A DNA stretch of 37,913 nt from Hymenobacter sp. (GTDB lineage: Bacteria; Bacteroidota; Bacteroidia; Cytophagales; Hymenobacteraceae), in the NCBI GenBank assembly GCA_028288445.1, contig JAQBNT010000065.1:1-37913 (forward strand), given 5' to 3'. The translations under genes and the position numbers were made by a program. The notes under the pieces are model-generated. The model was not told the DNA's origin, did no database searches, and saw only the letters and a program-made list of their open reading frames with translations. Positions 24,538 through 33,223 of the stretch are shown piece by piece; the first letter of the stretch is position 1, and the number at the start of each line of letters is the position of its first letter.

Positions 24538-25066
24538 GGACTTCGCGGGAAATGCTTTGTAAATAAAGGTAGGCAAACAAAAAATCGCGGCGCTGCTTGC
24601 GGTCTTCTTCCACCACGAACCGCACCGAGGCGAGCCGGCCCACCGGGCGTTCGTACTCCAGGCTGTGCACGGCCTGGACCAGTCCCCGGAATGGGCCCCG
24701 CAGCTTGGCAATGCGCGTCTGCACTTGGTAGCCGGCATGGTTCAGAGTTGCCCCGCGCGAGAGGGCCGCCAGCGTCACGCCGTACTGGCGCGCGGTTTGG
24801 CTGAGCTGATTCAGCAGATAGCCCTCCTGGCGGGTGGTATCGATGCGGTAGCTGCGCATCAGCCAGGCGTCAGCCCGCGCCTGGGCCGTGAGCTGTTGGA
24901 GTTGCTCGGGCGCGCGCTGCAACTCCCCAAGGGCCTGCGCCTGGGCCGCGTTGCTGCGCCACAGGGCGAAGGTGGGCTGCAGGTAACCCGCGCACACGAT
25001 GACGAGGAAGAGCAGGCCGCCGCCCAGCACCAGGGCCATGCGCTGCCGGTAGGTTAGGGTTCGCAT
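24518..25066 (-). CDS. GspM/PilO-like platform protein
   Basis: A 182-residue protein with a short cytosolic start, one membrane helix (about 11-30), a helical stretch (about 35-95), and a C-terminal ferredoxin-like fold region ending in FVVEEDRKQRRDFLFAYLYL. This matches PilO/GspM, which dimerises with the PilN/GspL-like neighbour in the inner-membrane platform. Its start shares a base with the stop of that neighbour, and its end overlaps the lipoprotein gene. Sequence identity within this family is low, so position in the operon carries much of the weight. Confidence 0.7.
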   Translation of the reverse strand: MRTLTYRQRMALVLGGGLLFLVIVCAGYLQPTFALWRSNAAQAQALGELQRAPEQLQQLTAQARADAWLMRSYRIDTTRQEGYLLNQLSQTARQYGVTLAALSRGATLNHAGYQVQTRIAKLRGPFRGLVQAVHSLEYERPVGRLASVRFVVEEDRKQRRDFLFAYLYLQSISREVHDTPLP

Positions 25067-26331
25067 CAGGAAAGGAGCACGGCGGGTTTAATCACCAGCG
25101 TAAACGTGAACGTGCCCACGCCGGCGGCGTAGTCGTAGGTGAAATTCTGGTCGCGCACGGCCCGCACCCACCCCAGCTTGGTAATGCGCTGCAACCAGGC
25201 GTTAAACTGCTGGGCGTCGCGGCACTGGCCCTTGACCGTGACCAAATCGGGCTGAAACGTTGCTTGCGGCTGGACTCCGCCGCCCGCAGCAGCCGGCGCT
25301 ACGTCCAGGCTGAGCAGGGTCAGCCCGGGGGGCATGGAGGCGGCCAGCCGGTCGGCGCAGACGCTGTTCCACGAGGGTTGCGCCCAGCCCGTGCTCGTGA
25401 GAAACTGGTGCTTCTGGCCCGTGACCTGCCGCAATTGCTGCACTTGCTGCAGCAGGTGCTGGTTGTTGCCGAGGCGGGCCGTGAGGTGGTCCCGCTCGTC
25501 GGTCAGGTGCTGGGCCACGAAGAAGTTGGCCAGTAGCAGCACCAGAATGACCAGGGGCACGGCCAGACGCAATCCTTGGTAGAGGCTGCGGTAGCTCCAT
25601 TCAGTCCGGAGTTCCTGTACGCGGGGGACTGATAGCCGCTCCTGCCCTGCTACCGGCGGCTGCGCCAGCGCCGTGAGCGCGGCCGCATAGGGCAGTACTT
25701 GGCGGGATGAAAAAACATCGTTGCCCACGGCGAAGGCCGCCGGCACTGCTTCCTCGCCCGGCTGGTATTCCACGGCTGCCAGGCCATCGCCGGCCGCGGT
25801 GAGGCGCACCTGAAAATCGCCCACGGCCAGCACCGGGCGTTTGACCGCCGCGGGCAGATACGGCAGCAGAGTGGCAAAATCATACGGCCCCAGGCTCACG
25901 GCCACCACCCACAGGTCGGCCGTATGGAACTCGGCCAGCAAGGCGTCCAGCAGCTGCCGGCGGATGAGGGCGACTTGCGTCTCCCCCACCCCGGGCTGGT
26001 ACTGAATGTAAAAGTCGTTTAGGTTAACGCCCGGCAGCGCGGCCGTGAGCCGCTCCGCCCGGTTGGCGGCCGACTCTGGGGCCGGACCGGGGAGGGCGCG
26101 CCACAGCACCCCGCGCCCGGCCAGCACCAGGGCCAGCGGTACCGGCCCCGGGACCAGGGCCTCGCTTAGCGCGGTGGCCGAGGCCAGGTCCTGCCCCTGC
26201 TGGGTGAGGCGCACCACGTCGTGCTGGCGGCTGACTCCGCAGAAATCGGCCCGCCAGCTGCCGTCCGCCTGGAAGGTAAGCGCCACGCCGGTGACGGCGG
26301 GCAGAGCAGAAAAGACCATCGGTAAGCGCAT
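25066..26331 (-). CDS. GspL / PilM-PilN-like platform protein
   Basis: A 421-residue protein with an N-terminal cytosolic part of about 250 residues that looks like a divergent actin-like PilM/GspL domain. A membrane helix (about 258-276, VPLVILVLLLANFFVAQ) is followed by a helical linker (NNQHLLQQVQQLRQ) and a small C-terminal ferredoxin-like domain (about 335-415). It would connect the cytosolic ATPase GspE to the periplasmic parts, as GspL does. It lies six bases after the secretin gene and one base from the PilO-like gene. The order D-L-M-C is T2SS/T4P-like, which supports the call despite weak residue conservation. Confidence 0.7.
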   Translation of the reverse strand: MRLPMVFSALPAVTGVALTFQADGSWRADFCGVSRQHDVVRLTQQGQDLASATALSEALVPGPVPLALVLAGRGVLWRALPGPAPESAANRAERLTAALPGVNLNDFYIQYQPGVGETQVALIRRQLLDALLAEFHTADLWVVAVSLGPYDFATLLPYLPAAVKRPVLAVGDFQVRLTAAGDGLAAVEYQPGEEAVPAAFAVGNDVFSSRQVLPYAAALTALAQPPVAGQERLSVPRVQELRTEWSYRSLYQGLRLAVPLVILVLLLANFFVAQHLTDERDHLTARLGNNQHLLQQVQQLRQVTGQKHQFLTSTGWAQPSWNSVCADRLAASMPPGLTLLSLDVAPAAAGGGVQPQATFQPDLVTVKGQCRDAQQFNAWLQRITKLGWVRAVRDQNFTYDYAAGVGTFTFTLVIKPAVLLS

Positions 26332-26337
26332 CGCGGG

Positions 26338-28338
26338 TTAGTACATGATGGTGGGCTTGATGAACACAACCAGCTTGTTGGTCTGCTTGGCGTCCCGGCG
26401 TGAGCTGAACAGCCACTTCAGGATGGGGATGCGCGAGAGGATGGGCACCCCCGACCCGCTCCGGGTTTTGCGCACTTCCTCCAGCCCGCCCAGCACAATC
26501 ATGTCCTCGTTCTTCACCCGAATCATGGACGTGAACTGCCGGGTGGCGTTGCCGGGGGGGGCGCCCACGATGACGGGGTCGATGAAATCCGAAAACTGCG
26601 CGTCCACCGTCAGCGTGATGTTGTCGTCGCCCGACACCATGGGGTTGATTTTAATCGACAAATCGGCCGAGACCTGCTTGAACACCTGGCTGCGGGTGAT
26701 GATGGGCGTGACGCCCCCGCTCACGTTCTGCACCGTTTCGACATAGTACACCGACTGGCCGATTTTCAGGCTGGCCTCGTGCCCGTTCAGGGTGGCGAGC
26801 TTGGGCGTGGAGCGGATGTTTAAGTAGCTGTTCTGCTCCAGGGCCTGCAGCGTCACGTAGAAATTCGGCGTCACCCGCCCCAGGTCCACCAGGCCCCGCG
26901 AGGAGAGCTTGCTCAGCACCGAATTGATGCTTTTGGAATTGAGGGTCATGTCCAGCCCCGGGAAGACCGTGCCGCCGGTCTTGACCGTGGAGTCGCCCAG
27001 GGCGGCGCTGATGCCGGTGCTCACGGTGTGCCCCCGCCGGAGTTCGGCCACAATTACCTCGATGAGCACGTTGACGACCGGCTTGTCGATGCTCTTGAGA
27101 AACTCCGCGATTTCGTCAATCTGCGGCGGGCTCCCGCTCAGGATAACGCTGTTGAGCTCTTTGAATACCTTGATTTCGACGCCCTTCTTGAGCTCGGTCG
27201 GGATGACTTCGTCCAGCTTGTCGGCGGGCCGGAACTGGAGCTTGACCACCCTGGAGCGCCGAAACCCTTCCAGCGCCCGCCCGCCGATGGCGTAGCGCCC
27301 CGCCGTAAACTCGAACGTGTGGGTGGTGCCTTGCAGCAGCAGGGCCAGAAAATCGGCGTAAGCCAGCTGCCGGATGTGCATGGTCGTGTTGCCGGTCAGC
27401 TCCGAGAACAGCACGTAGTTGACGCCCATGTCCAGCGACACGTCGGTGAGCAGCTGACCGATGGACACGTTGTCGGCATCGATGCTGACCCGGGACTGGC
27501 CGTCGGCACCGGCGGCTACCACCACATCGGCTCCGCTCAGGCTGCTGCGCCCGGGGTTGGACAATCCGACGCCATTGCCGGCCGTGCCGCGGCCCGTCCG
27601 GGCGGGCCGGGCAGTAGTCGCTGTGGTCGTGACTGGCTCGGTGGATTGCAACACGTACGACTGGTCGTCGACGCGCACCAGCCGCAGGGCGTTGGCGTAC
27701 GCCAGCCGGTCCAGGGCCTGAGCCAGGGGCATTGCTTCCACATAACCCGTGATGGTGCGCCCGCCCAGGCCAGGCGCCAGCACGATGTTGCGCTTGGTGA
27801 GTTGGGTCGCTTGTTTCACGAAGCTGCTGAGGCTGTCGCCGGCCAGGTCGGCGGTGAACCGGTCCTGGGGGCTGTCGTAGCTCAGGCGCAGCTTTTTGGC
27901 GAGCAGCACGGGCTTGGCCTCGGGAGCCGGCACGTACTTGTAGAAGGCGATGATGTTGCCGGTCACGCGCACGTCCAAATCGTATTCCCGGGCCAGGAAC
28001 AGCAGCAGGTCCACGACTTTCACGTCCGTGAAGTTGTTGCTCACCTTCACCTGCAGGGCGGGGTCGATGCTCACGTTCAGGCTGTGGGTTTCGGCCAGCC
28101 CCCGCAGGAACTCCTGAATGGACACCCCGGCCACCGAGAGGCTGGCGCGCTGGTTCAGGCCCGGGGCCGTGGAGTCGCCCAGGGCCTGCAAGCGCCGGCC
28201 CATGGCCGTGAAGCGGTCGGTGCTGGGAAACGTGCTGCTAGGCGCCGCTGTTTGTGCCTGCGTGCGCGGTACCAGCAGCACGAGGAAGAGAAGGAGCCAG
28301 CCGAGGGGTCGGAGGCGCTCCGGTCGGTTAGTTGCCAA
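26338..28338 (-). CDS. Secretin GspD/PilQ-like outer-membrane channel
   Basis: The outer-membrane channel of the T2SS-like machine. The C-terminal secretin domain (about the last 245 residues) has NVLIEVIVAELRRG, LNIRSTPKLATLNG, MIVLGGLEEV, VPILSRIPILKWLF and KLVVFIKPTI. Ahead of it is an N-domain ring unit (NSVILSGSPPQIDEIAEFL). The N-terminal third seems to hold three tandem STN-like units (about 68-135, 160-233 and 284-354). The frame is open to ATG 28398 and ATG 28446, but those overlap the ATPase gene by 71 or more bases. TTG at 28338 overlaps by 11 and gives a neat signal peptide (RPLGWLLLFLVLLVPRTQAQ), so it is preferred. A signal and secretin fold are clear. Confidence 0.88.
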   Translation of the reverse strand: MATNRPERLRPLGWLLLFLVLLVPRTQAQTAAPSSTFPSTDRFTAMGRRLQALGDSTAPGLNQRASLSVAGVSIQEFLRGLAETHSLNVSIDPALQVKVSNNFTDVKVVDLLLFLAREYDLDVRVTGNIIAFYKYVPAPEAKPVLLAKKLRLSYDSPQDRFTADLAGDSLSSFVKQATQLTKRNIVLAPGLGGRTITGYVEAMPLAQALDRLAYANALRLVRVDDQSYVLQSTEPVTTTATTARPARTGRGTAGNGVGLSNPGRSSLSGADVVVAAGADGQSRVSIDADNVSIGQLLTDVSLDMGVNYVLFSELTGNTTMHIRQLAYADFLALLLQGTTHTFEFTAGRYAIGGRALEGFRRSRVVKLQFRPADKLDEVIPTELKKGVEIKVFKELNSVILSGSPPQIDEIAEFLKSIDKPVVNVLIEVIVAELRRGHTVSTGISAALGDSTVKTGGTVFPGLDMTLNSKSINSVLSKLSSRGLVDLGRVTPNFYVTLQALEQNSYLNIRSTPKLATLNGHEASLKIGQSVYYVETVQNVSGGVTPIITRSQVFKQVSADLSIKINPMVSGDDNITLTVDAQFSDFIDPVIVGAPPGNATRQFTSMIRVKNEDMIVLGGLEEVRKTRSGSGVPILSRIPILKWLFSSRRDAKQTNKLVVFIKPTIMY

Positions 28339-29782
28339 AGAGTAAGGGGTAGATTTCTTCCAAGGTAGTTTCCCCGCGCTCGAATAAAGCGAAGGCATTT
28401 TCCGCGAGCGAAATAATGCCGCGCTCGGCCAGCAGGTGGGACACATTCAAATTATTGGCTTTCAGGTGGTCGGCTAATTCTTCGTCCAGCGGGATGACTT
28501 CGTACACGGCCTGCCGGCCCCGGTACCCGGTAAAGTGGCACTGCTCGCACCCCACCGCCACGAAGTGGGCGGTCACGGGCCGGAAGGGCACGAACCGCCG
28601 CGGGTACAGGGCCGGGCTGAACGGCTCCTCGCGCTTGCACACCGGGCACAGGCGCCGCAGCAGGCGCTGGGCCACGCTGGTGTTGAGGGTATTGGCCACC
28701 AGGTAGGCCGGCACGCCCATGTCAATCAGGCGCGAGACCGTGCCCCAGGCCGAGTTGGTGTGGATGGTGGACAACACCAGGTGGCCGGTCAGGGCCAGGC
28801 GCACGGCCATGGCCGCCGTTTCCGGGTCCCGGATTTCGCCCACCATGATGACGTTGGGGTCCTGGCGCAGAAACGTGCGGAGCGCGGCAGCGAAGGTCAG
28901 GCCGATGTTTTCCCGCAGCTGCACCTGATTCACGCCGTCGAGCGTGTACTCGATGGGGTCTTCGATGGTGAGGATGTTGCGGCTTTCCAGGTTCAGCAGC
29001 TTGAGCGTGGCGTAGAGCGTCGTGGTTTTGCCCGAGCCCGTGGGGCCACTAATAAGCAGCATGCCCTTGGGGCGGCGCACGCCTTCGAGGTAGGTGGCCA
29101 AATCGTCGGGGTGGAAGCCGAGCGAGGAGAGCTCCACGGCCACGGCCTCGTTGTTGAGCAGGCGCAGCACCACCTTCTCCCCGTGCAGGGTGGGCATCAC
29201 CGACACGCGCACGTCCATTTTCTGCTGGCTCCCCGCGGCGATGAACAGGCGGCCGTCCTGCGGCAGGCGCTTTTCGGCAATGTCCAGCCCGGCCATGATT
29301 TTCACCCGGTTGATGAGGGCCGGGTAGTCGGCCCGGGGCAGGTGGTAGCGCTCCACCAGCTGGCCGTCGATGCGGATGCGGATGCGCGCCTTGGCCGCGT
29401 ACACTTCGATGTGAATGTCGCTGCTGGCCAGGGTGCGCGCTTCCTGGATGAGCTGCAGCAGAAAATCGTCGGAGGCAGCTACGGCTTTGCTGACCGCGGC
29501 GGCCGGCCCAGGGGCCGCGGCCCCGGCAGTATTCTGCCGCAGAAAATACTTATTGAGCGTGCGCTCAATCTGCGCCACCGGGGCGGAGCGCAGGCGCACG
29601 GTCCGGCCGAGCAGCACTTCCAACTCTTCGGCTAGCGCCGGGGTGGCCCGGTCCGGTTCGGTATAAAGCTCCAACTCGTGGGTGGTAGCGGAACACGGCA
29701 CCACGCGGTAATGCCACGCCAGCTGGGCGTTGAGCAAGGGCAGCAGTTCAGCGGCGATAACCAGGGGCTCGGCGTCCGTCAC
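28328..29782 (-). CDS. GspE/PilB-type secretion ATPase
   Basis: A 484-residue hexameric motor ATPase that drives pseudopilus assembly from the cytosol. It has an N-terminal GspE-N-like domain (about 1-80) and all catalytic boxes: Walker A GPTGSGKTT (246-254), Asp box LTIEDPIEYT, Walker B VIMVGEIRDPET (311-322) and His box LSTIHTN (337-343). The tetracysteine zinc site of GspE/PilB is intact (C379, C382, C412, C415). It overlaps the peptidase gene upstream by four bases and the secretin gene downstream. No second, retraction-type (PilT) ATPase is in the window, which favours a secretion or non-retracting pilus role. Confidence 0.93.
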   Translation of the reverse strand: MTDAEPLVIAAELLPLLNAQLAWHYRVVPCSATTHELELYTEPDRATPALAEELEVLLGRTVRLRSAPVAQIERTLNKYFLRQNTAGAAAPGPAAAVSKAVAASDDFLLQLIQEARTLASSDIHIEVYAAKARIRIRIDGQLVERYHLPRADYPALINRVKIMAGLDIAEKRLPQDGRLFIAAGSQQKMDVRVSVMPTLHGEKVVLRLLNNEAVAVELSSLGFHPDDLATYLEGVRRPKGMLLISGPTGSGKTTTLYATLKLLNLESRNILTIEDPIEYTLDGVNQVQLRENIGLTFAAALRTFLRQDPNVIMVGEIRDPETAAMAVRLALTGHLVLSTIHTNSAWGTVSRLIDMGVPAYLVANTLNTSVAQRLLRRLCPVCKREEPFSPALYPRRFVPFRPVTAHFVAVGCEQCHFTGYRGRQAVYEVIPLDEELADHLKANNLNVSHLLAERGIISLAENAFALFERGETTLEEIYPLLFGN

Positions 29783-30318
29783 GACAGCAGCAGCGTAAGC
29801 CGGTCAAGGTCCGACCCCGGGGCGGGCCAGGCCGGCGCCAGGTACTGAATGCCCAACACCAGCAGCAGACAGGCAGCCTGCACCCCCGCCAGGGGAATGC
29901 GGAAAGCCGCGAGGGCGACCGGCCGGTGCCACTGCGCCACGGCCGCCGTAATCAGGGCTACCACCGAGCTCCCCAGGAAGTAGAGCAGAAATCCCGCCGG
30001 GGCGAAGTACAGGGCCGCCACCACCCAGTACAGCACGTCGCCGCTGCCCAAGCAGTCCCACAGGCGCAGATTACGAAAGCGCAAACGCACGTAGACCGTG
30101 AGCGCGGCCAGCAAAATGGCCAGGGCCGCCCAGCTCACGGCCACCTGCCCGGCGACCTCGGCCGCCGGGGCTCGCAAGAGATGCAACGCCACCAGGGCCA
30201 CGCCCAGCGCCGGAAAAGCGGGCCAGCTGATGCTGCGGGCCTGCCAATCTTGGTAACACATCAACGCCAGAATGCTGCCGGCCCCGATGGCAAGTCCCAG
30301 TGGTAGATACTGTTCCAT
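29779..30318 (-). CDS. A24-family prepilin peptidase, catalytic domain only
   Basis: A 179-residue membrane protein with about five to six hydrophobic helices. The two catalytic aspartates of the A24 aspartic peptidases are visible: YQDWQARSISW (about D24) and CLGSGDVLYW (GxGD motif, about D94). The N-terminal methyltransferase domain with its CxxC pairs, present in PilD/GspO, is absent. It should cleave the leaders of the pseudopilins encoded around it but may not methylate them. It is placed 14 bases after the pseudopilin gene and overlaps the GspE gene by four bases. Short A24 enzymes of this kind also occur in Tad systems, but no other Tad gene is present. Confidence 0.82.
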   Translation of the reverse strand: MEQYLPLGLAIGAGSILALMCYQDWQARSISWPAFPALGVALVALHLLRAPAAEVAGQVAVSWAALAILLAALTVYVRLRFRNLRLWDCLGSGDVLYWVVAALYFAPAGFLLYFLGSSVVALITAAVAQWHRPVALAAFRIPLAGVQAACLLLVLGIQYLAPAWPAPGSDLDRLTLLLS

Positions 30319-30332
30319 GGCGGGTGCGGGGC

Positions 30333-30767
30333 CTAGTCTTTGGTGACCTCGACCAAGTTCTGGTTCTGGTCAATCTCCCACACGTTGAAGGCCCCGTCCC
30401 CGTCAAAGTCGACCACTGAGGTCGCCCGGGCGGCGAACGTGGTGGGGCCGGCGGCGGTAATCACGATTTGGTAATTAGCCTTGCCGTTCTCGGTGGCCAG
30501 CTTCTCCTGCTCGAAGCCGATGTCGTCCAGGCTGTTGGTGTAGCGCGAGTGCTCGTAGAAATACGTTTTCTCCAACGCTTGCAGGTGGGTCAGCATCTGC
30601 TTGGCTTCCACGCTCCGGGTACGGCTAATGAGCGGCATCAGGGCGGGCAAAGCCATCAGCACCAGAATACCAATGATAACCAGGACGATGAGCAGCTCGG
30701 TGAGGGTGAACGCCGGCAGGCGACCCGCGGAAACGGACTTCCGAATGGCAGGGGTAGAAAAAACCAT
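30333..30767 (-). CDS. Major pseudopilin GspG / type IV pilin-like
   Basis: A 144-residue class III-signal protein, started at ATG 30767 so that the leader is MVFSTPAIRKSVSAGRLPA. Cleavage is expected before FTLTELLIV, leaving the conserved Glu at mature position 5 and a long hydrophobic helix (about 20-46). The C-terminal part holds FDGDGAFNVWEID, a DxDxD calcium-type loop as in GspG. The residue before the cleavage site is Ala instead of the usual Gly. It is the first gene of the minus operon and likely the major pseudopilus subunit. Reading the frame further upstream gives no pilin-like sequence. Confidence 0.85.
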   Translation of the reverse strand: MVFSTPAIRKSVSAGRLPAFTLTELLIVLVIIGILVLMALPALMPLISRTRSVEAKQMLTHLQALEKTYFYEHSRYTNSLDDIGFEQEKLATENGKANYQIVITAAGPTTFAARATSVVDFDGDGAFNVWEIDQNQNLVEVTKD

Positions 30768-30885
30768 TGAGTAGGCAAATGAAAGGAGGATAAACAATCG
30801 GGGGCTAAAAGTAAAGAAATAACTAGTATTTTCCCGCACAATTCGCCGGGCATCTACCTTATTTACAAATCCGGACGATTCGCTG
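30768..30885. promoter_or_regulatory. Shared divergent promoter region of the T2SS-like operons
   Basis: A 118-bp AT-rich spacer between the G-pseudopilin operon and the plus operon. On the minus strand TACTTTTA (30806-30813) is one base off the TAnnTTTG element, 39 bases from the pilin ATG. No good -33 match was found. An AGGAGG-type run (30785-30790) on the plus strand precedes no start codon. Confidence 0.35.
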
Positions 30886-31575
30886 ATGAATACAATTTGT
30901 CGCCGTGTGCTTTTAGGGCTGCTGTTGAGCGGACTGATTCCGGGGGGCTCGCACGCCCAGTCACTGCGCAAACTGGAGCGCGGAGCTATTAACCGTACGC
31001 GCATTACCCTCGTCAATGGGGACACCATCCAGCGCTTCACCACCACGTTGCGGCACCCGCAACCCAGGCCCGACCGGTTTTATTATTGGCAGGGTCAAGA
31101 CCGTATCCAGCGCAACGTGGGGGGCTACAATGGCCATTTGCTTGATGGCCCCTACCAATTGACCGACCGCGACGACCACTTGCTGGGCAACGGGGCGTTG
31201 CGCCAGGGTCTGAAAACGGGCAGGTGGCGCACCTGGCGTCCCGATGGCAGCCTGGCCAGCACCAGCCACTGGCGGCAGGGGCGGCAGCAGGGGCGAACCA
31301 AGGCCTACGATGTCAACAGCCGGCCCCTGCCGCCAGTGGCTGCGCCACTGAATCATAGCCCAGCGACCGTTACCGCTACTAATGCCGCTGCTGCTCCATT
31401 GACGCACTGGTGGCAGGTGTCCTATTGGAAAATTAAAATCAAGCGCAGCAAGGCAGCCCGGGTGGCCCCCACACCAGGCGGTGCCCCCGTCCCTGTTTCC
31501 CCGGTGCCAAAGAAAAAGAGCGGCTCGCAAAAGGATGTGCTCCCGCCGGTCACCCCTAAGCCGGCCGGTTTATGA
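30886..31575 (+). CDS. Secreted MORN/YwqK-like repeat protein, first gene of the plus operon
   Basis: A 229-residue protein with a signal peptide (VLLGLLLSGLIPGGSHAQ, cleavage near 25). The middle (about 78-140) contains MORN_2/YwqK-like repeats: GYNGHLLDGPYQLTDRDDHL, GNGALRQGLKTGRWRTWRPD and GSLASTSHWRQGRQQGRTKA. The C-terminal 90 residues are Pro/Lys/Ala-rich and probably disordered. Such repeats are common in Bacteroidota exported proteins of unknown function. The stop overlaps the next gene by four bases, so it is co-translated with the pseudopilins. No known T2SS or T4P component looks like this. It may be a periplasmic accessory factor, though context alone suggests that. Confidence 0.6.
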   Translation: MNTICRRVLLGLLLSGLIPGGSHAQSLRKLERGAINRTRITLVNGDTIQRFTTTLRHPQPRPDRFYYWQGQDRIQRNVGGYNGHLLDGPYQLTDRDDHLLGNGALRQGLKTGRWRTWRPDGSLASTSHWRQGRQQGRTKAYDVNSRPLPPVAAPLNHSPATVTATNAAAAPLTHWWQVSYWKIKIKRSKAARVAPTPGGAPVPVSPVPKKKSGSQKDVLPPVTPKPAGL

Positions 31576-32870
31576 CCCGGAACTTCGGACAGCCCCAGCG
31601 GCTACCTGCGGGGGCGCTGATGCTGGTCATTGCCGTCAGCATGCTGGTGGCGGCCATTCTGCTGTCCCTGCTGTTTTTGACCAGCAACCGCCGGCTGCTG
31701 ATGCAACGGGATGAGCGTCGGCAAATCGTCAGTCGCAATCTGTTATCTGGGCTAGCCTATGCCCAGGCATCGACCAGCCTGCCTTACTTAAGGCGGCAGT
31801 CGCGGGACTTATTCGGGGAAGGCGCCGATTCGGTGATGATTGAGAAAAAACCCTGGGGAGTATTTGATGTGGCGGTGGTCATCGCGGCCCGGGGCCAACT
31901 ATCCGATACCGTTATGGCGCTGCTGGGTAGTCAGTTTTCAGAAGCCAACCAAGCCGCCCTATACCTGGCTAATGAGAACACCCCGCTCAGTCTTAATGGG
32001 GACGCCCAGGTCCGGGGTGGGGCCTACCTGCCCAAGGGCGAGTCCGCCCGCGATGCTAACCTGCCCCTGACCGGCCCGGCGCGCACGGGCCCGGCCGTGA
32101 CCGGCCGCCGGCAGCCCAGCCGGTCCGGCTTGCCCATCAGTGCGGATTCCAGCTTGGCGCGCCTGGGCGAATACGCTAGCCTGCGTTTGGAACACCTCTT
32201 GGCCACCGGCAGTCAGCCAACCGGTAACCTGCGGTCGTTGCGCACTTCCTTCGTCGGGGCGGCCGCCGTGCTGTACCGGCCCGAACCCATCACGCTGACG
32301 GAGCTCACCCTGACCGGCCAAATCGTGGTCATCAGTTCGCACCACCTGGTGGTGGAGGCCTCCAATCACCTCGACAATGTCCTGTTGATTGCGCCGGTGG
32401 TCGTGGTGAAATCCGGTTTTCGGGGCCGGGTGCAAATTATGGCCCGCGACACTGCCGATATCCAGGCAAACTGCGAACTGTTATATCCAAGTGTTGTGTG
32501 TGCCTTTTCCTCCAGAGCCTCGACTTCCCCTGTGGCGGCCCCGCAGGTCCTGCTCGGCGAGAATAGCATTATCAATGGCATCGTCGTGGCCGCCCAAACC
32601 ATGAGCGGGAGCCATGTACCCTGCACCATTCGCATGGGGCAAGGGACCACCGTGCAGGGCCAAGTATTCTCGGCGGGCACCATCGAAAACTGCGGCACGG
32701 TCCGCGGCACGGTGATGTGCCGCCGCCTGGTGTACCGGACGCCTGCTACCTTCTACGATAACTACTTGGTGAACGCCGTGGTGGACCGGCCGGCGCTCCC
32801 CGCCGCGTTTCTTACCTCGCCCCTGCTCAACGCGGGCGCGCCTACCGGCATCATCGCATGGCTTCATTAA
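31572..32870 (+). CDS. GspK/PilX-like minor pseudopilin candidate with beta-helix-like body
   Basis: A 432-residue protein with a short positively charged start, one long hydrophobic helix (about 14-38, GALMLVIAVSMLVAAILLSLLFL) and a helical neck (NRRLLMQRDERRQIVSRNLLSGLAYAQ), as in GspK or PilX tip proteins. It lacks the usual Glu-5, which is also true of GspK. The body (about 225-400) has regular short strands (TLTGQIVVISSHHLVVEASN, VLLGENSIINGIVVAAQTM, GQVFSAGTIENCGTVRGTVM) resembling a bactofilin-like beta-helix. It overlaps the genes on both sides (4 and 13 bases), giving a K-I-J-F order. GspK proper has a different alpha-helical head, so the call is by position and N-terminus. Confidence 0.6.
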   Translation: MTRNFGQPQRLPAGALMLVIAVSMLVAAILLSLLFLTSNRRLLMQRDERRQIVSRNLLSGLAYAQASTSLPYLRRQSRDLFGEGADSVMIEKKPWGVFDVAVVIAARGQLSDTVMALLGSQFSEANQAALYLANENTPLSLNGDAQVRGGAYLPKGESARDANLPLTGPARTGPAVTGRRQPSRSGLPISADSSLARLGEYASLRLEHLLATGSQPTGNLRSLRTSFVGAAAVLYRPEPITLTELTLTGQIVVISSHHLVVEASNHLDNVLLIAPVVVVKSGFRGRVQIMARDTADIQANCELLYPSVVCAFSSRASTSPVAAPQVLLGENSIINGIVVAAQTMSGSHVPCTIRMGQGTTVQGQVFSAGTIENCGTVRGTVMCRRLVYRTPATFYDNYLVNAVVDRPALPAAFLTSPLLNAGAPTGIIAWLH

Positions 32871-33223
32871 GCCGCCACCGGCTGGTGGCCTCATCACTGG
32901 TCGAAGTCACCGTGGCCTCCGTCATCTTGGTGCTCGTATTCAGCTTAGCGATGGCCAGCCTCACGCGGCTGGTCGTCAGCGGTCCGCAGCAGTTGCCGCT
33001 GCGCGCCCGGCAAGTGGTGGCCCGGGTGGCCGCGGAAACGATTCGGGACCGGACCTGGCAATCCCGCGTTTGGCATGAAGGAGCCCTGGAACTTGAACAA
33101 GTGGTGAGTACTTCGCCGCAAGCCCCTTACCTGATTACCTTGCGCATCACGGCGGCCGTGCGCGGCCACGAAATGGCCCGTTTACAACAGCTTGTTTATG
33201 CACCGCCGCCCGTCTCCCCTTAG
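32858..33223 (+). CDS. GspI/PilV-like minor pseudopilin
   Basis: A 121-residue pilin-like protein. The N-terminal helix reads RLVASSLVEVTVASVILVLVFSL in pieces: SSLVEVTV carries the Glu expected at mature position 5, and the hydrophobic stretch spans about 12-36. The rest is a small soluble domain with two strands near the end. The size and order next to the J-like and F genes point to GspI. It overlaps the upstream gene by 13 bases and the downstream one by 26, which fits a tightly packed operon. The leader cleavage site is atypical (Ala-Ser). Confidence 0.65.
   Translation: MASLSRHRLVASSLVEVTVASVILVLVFSLAMASLTRLVVSGPQQLPLRARQVVARVAAETIRDRTWQSRVWHEGALELEQVVSTSPQAPYLITLRITAAVRGHEMARLQQLVYAPPPVSP

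Noticed and set aside
28339-28446. Longer secretin start at ATG 28446 or 28398
   Set aside because: It would overlap the GspE gene by 119 or 71 bases and put the signal peptide far from the N-terminus; TTG 28338 fits both constraints better.
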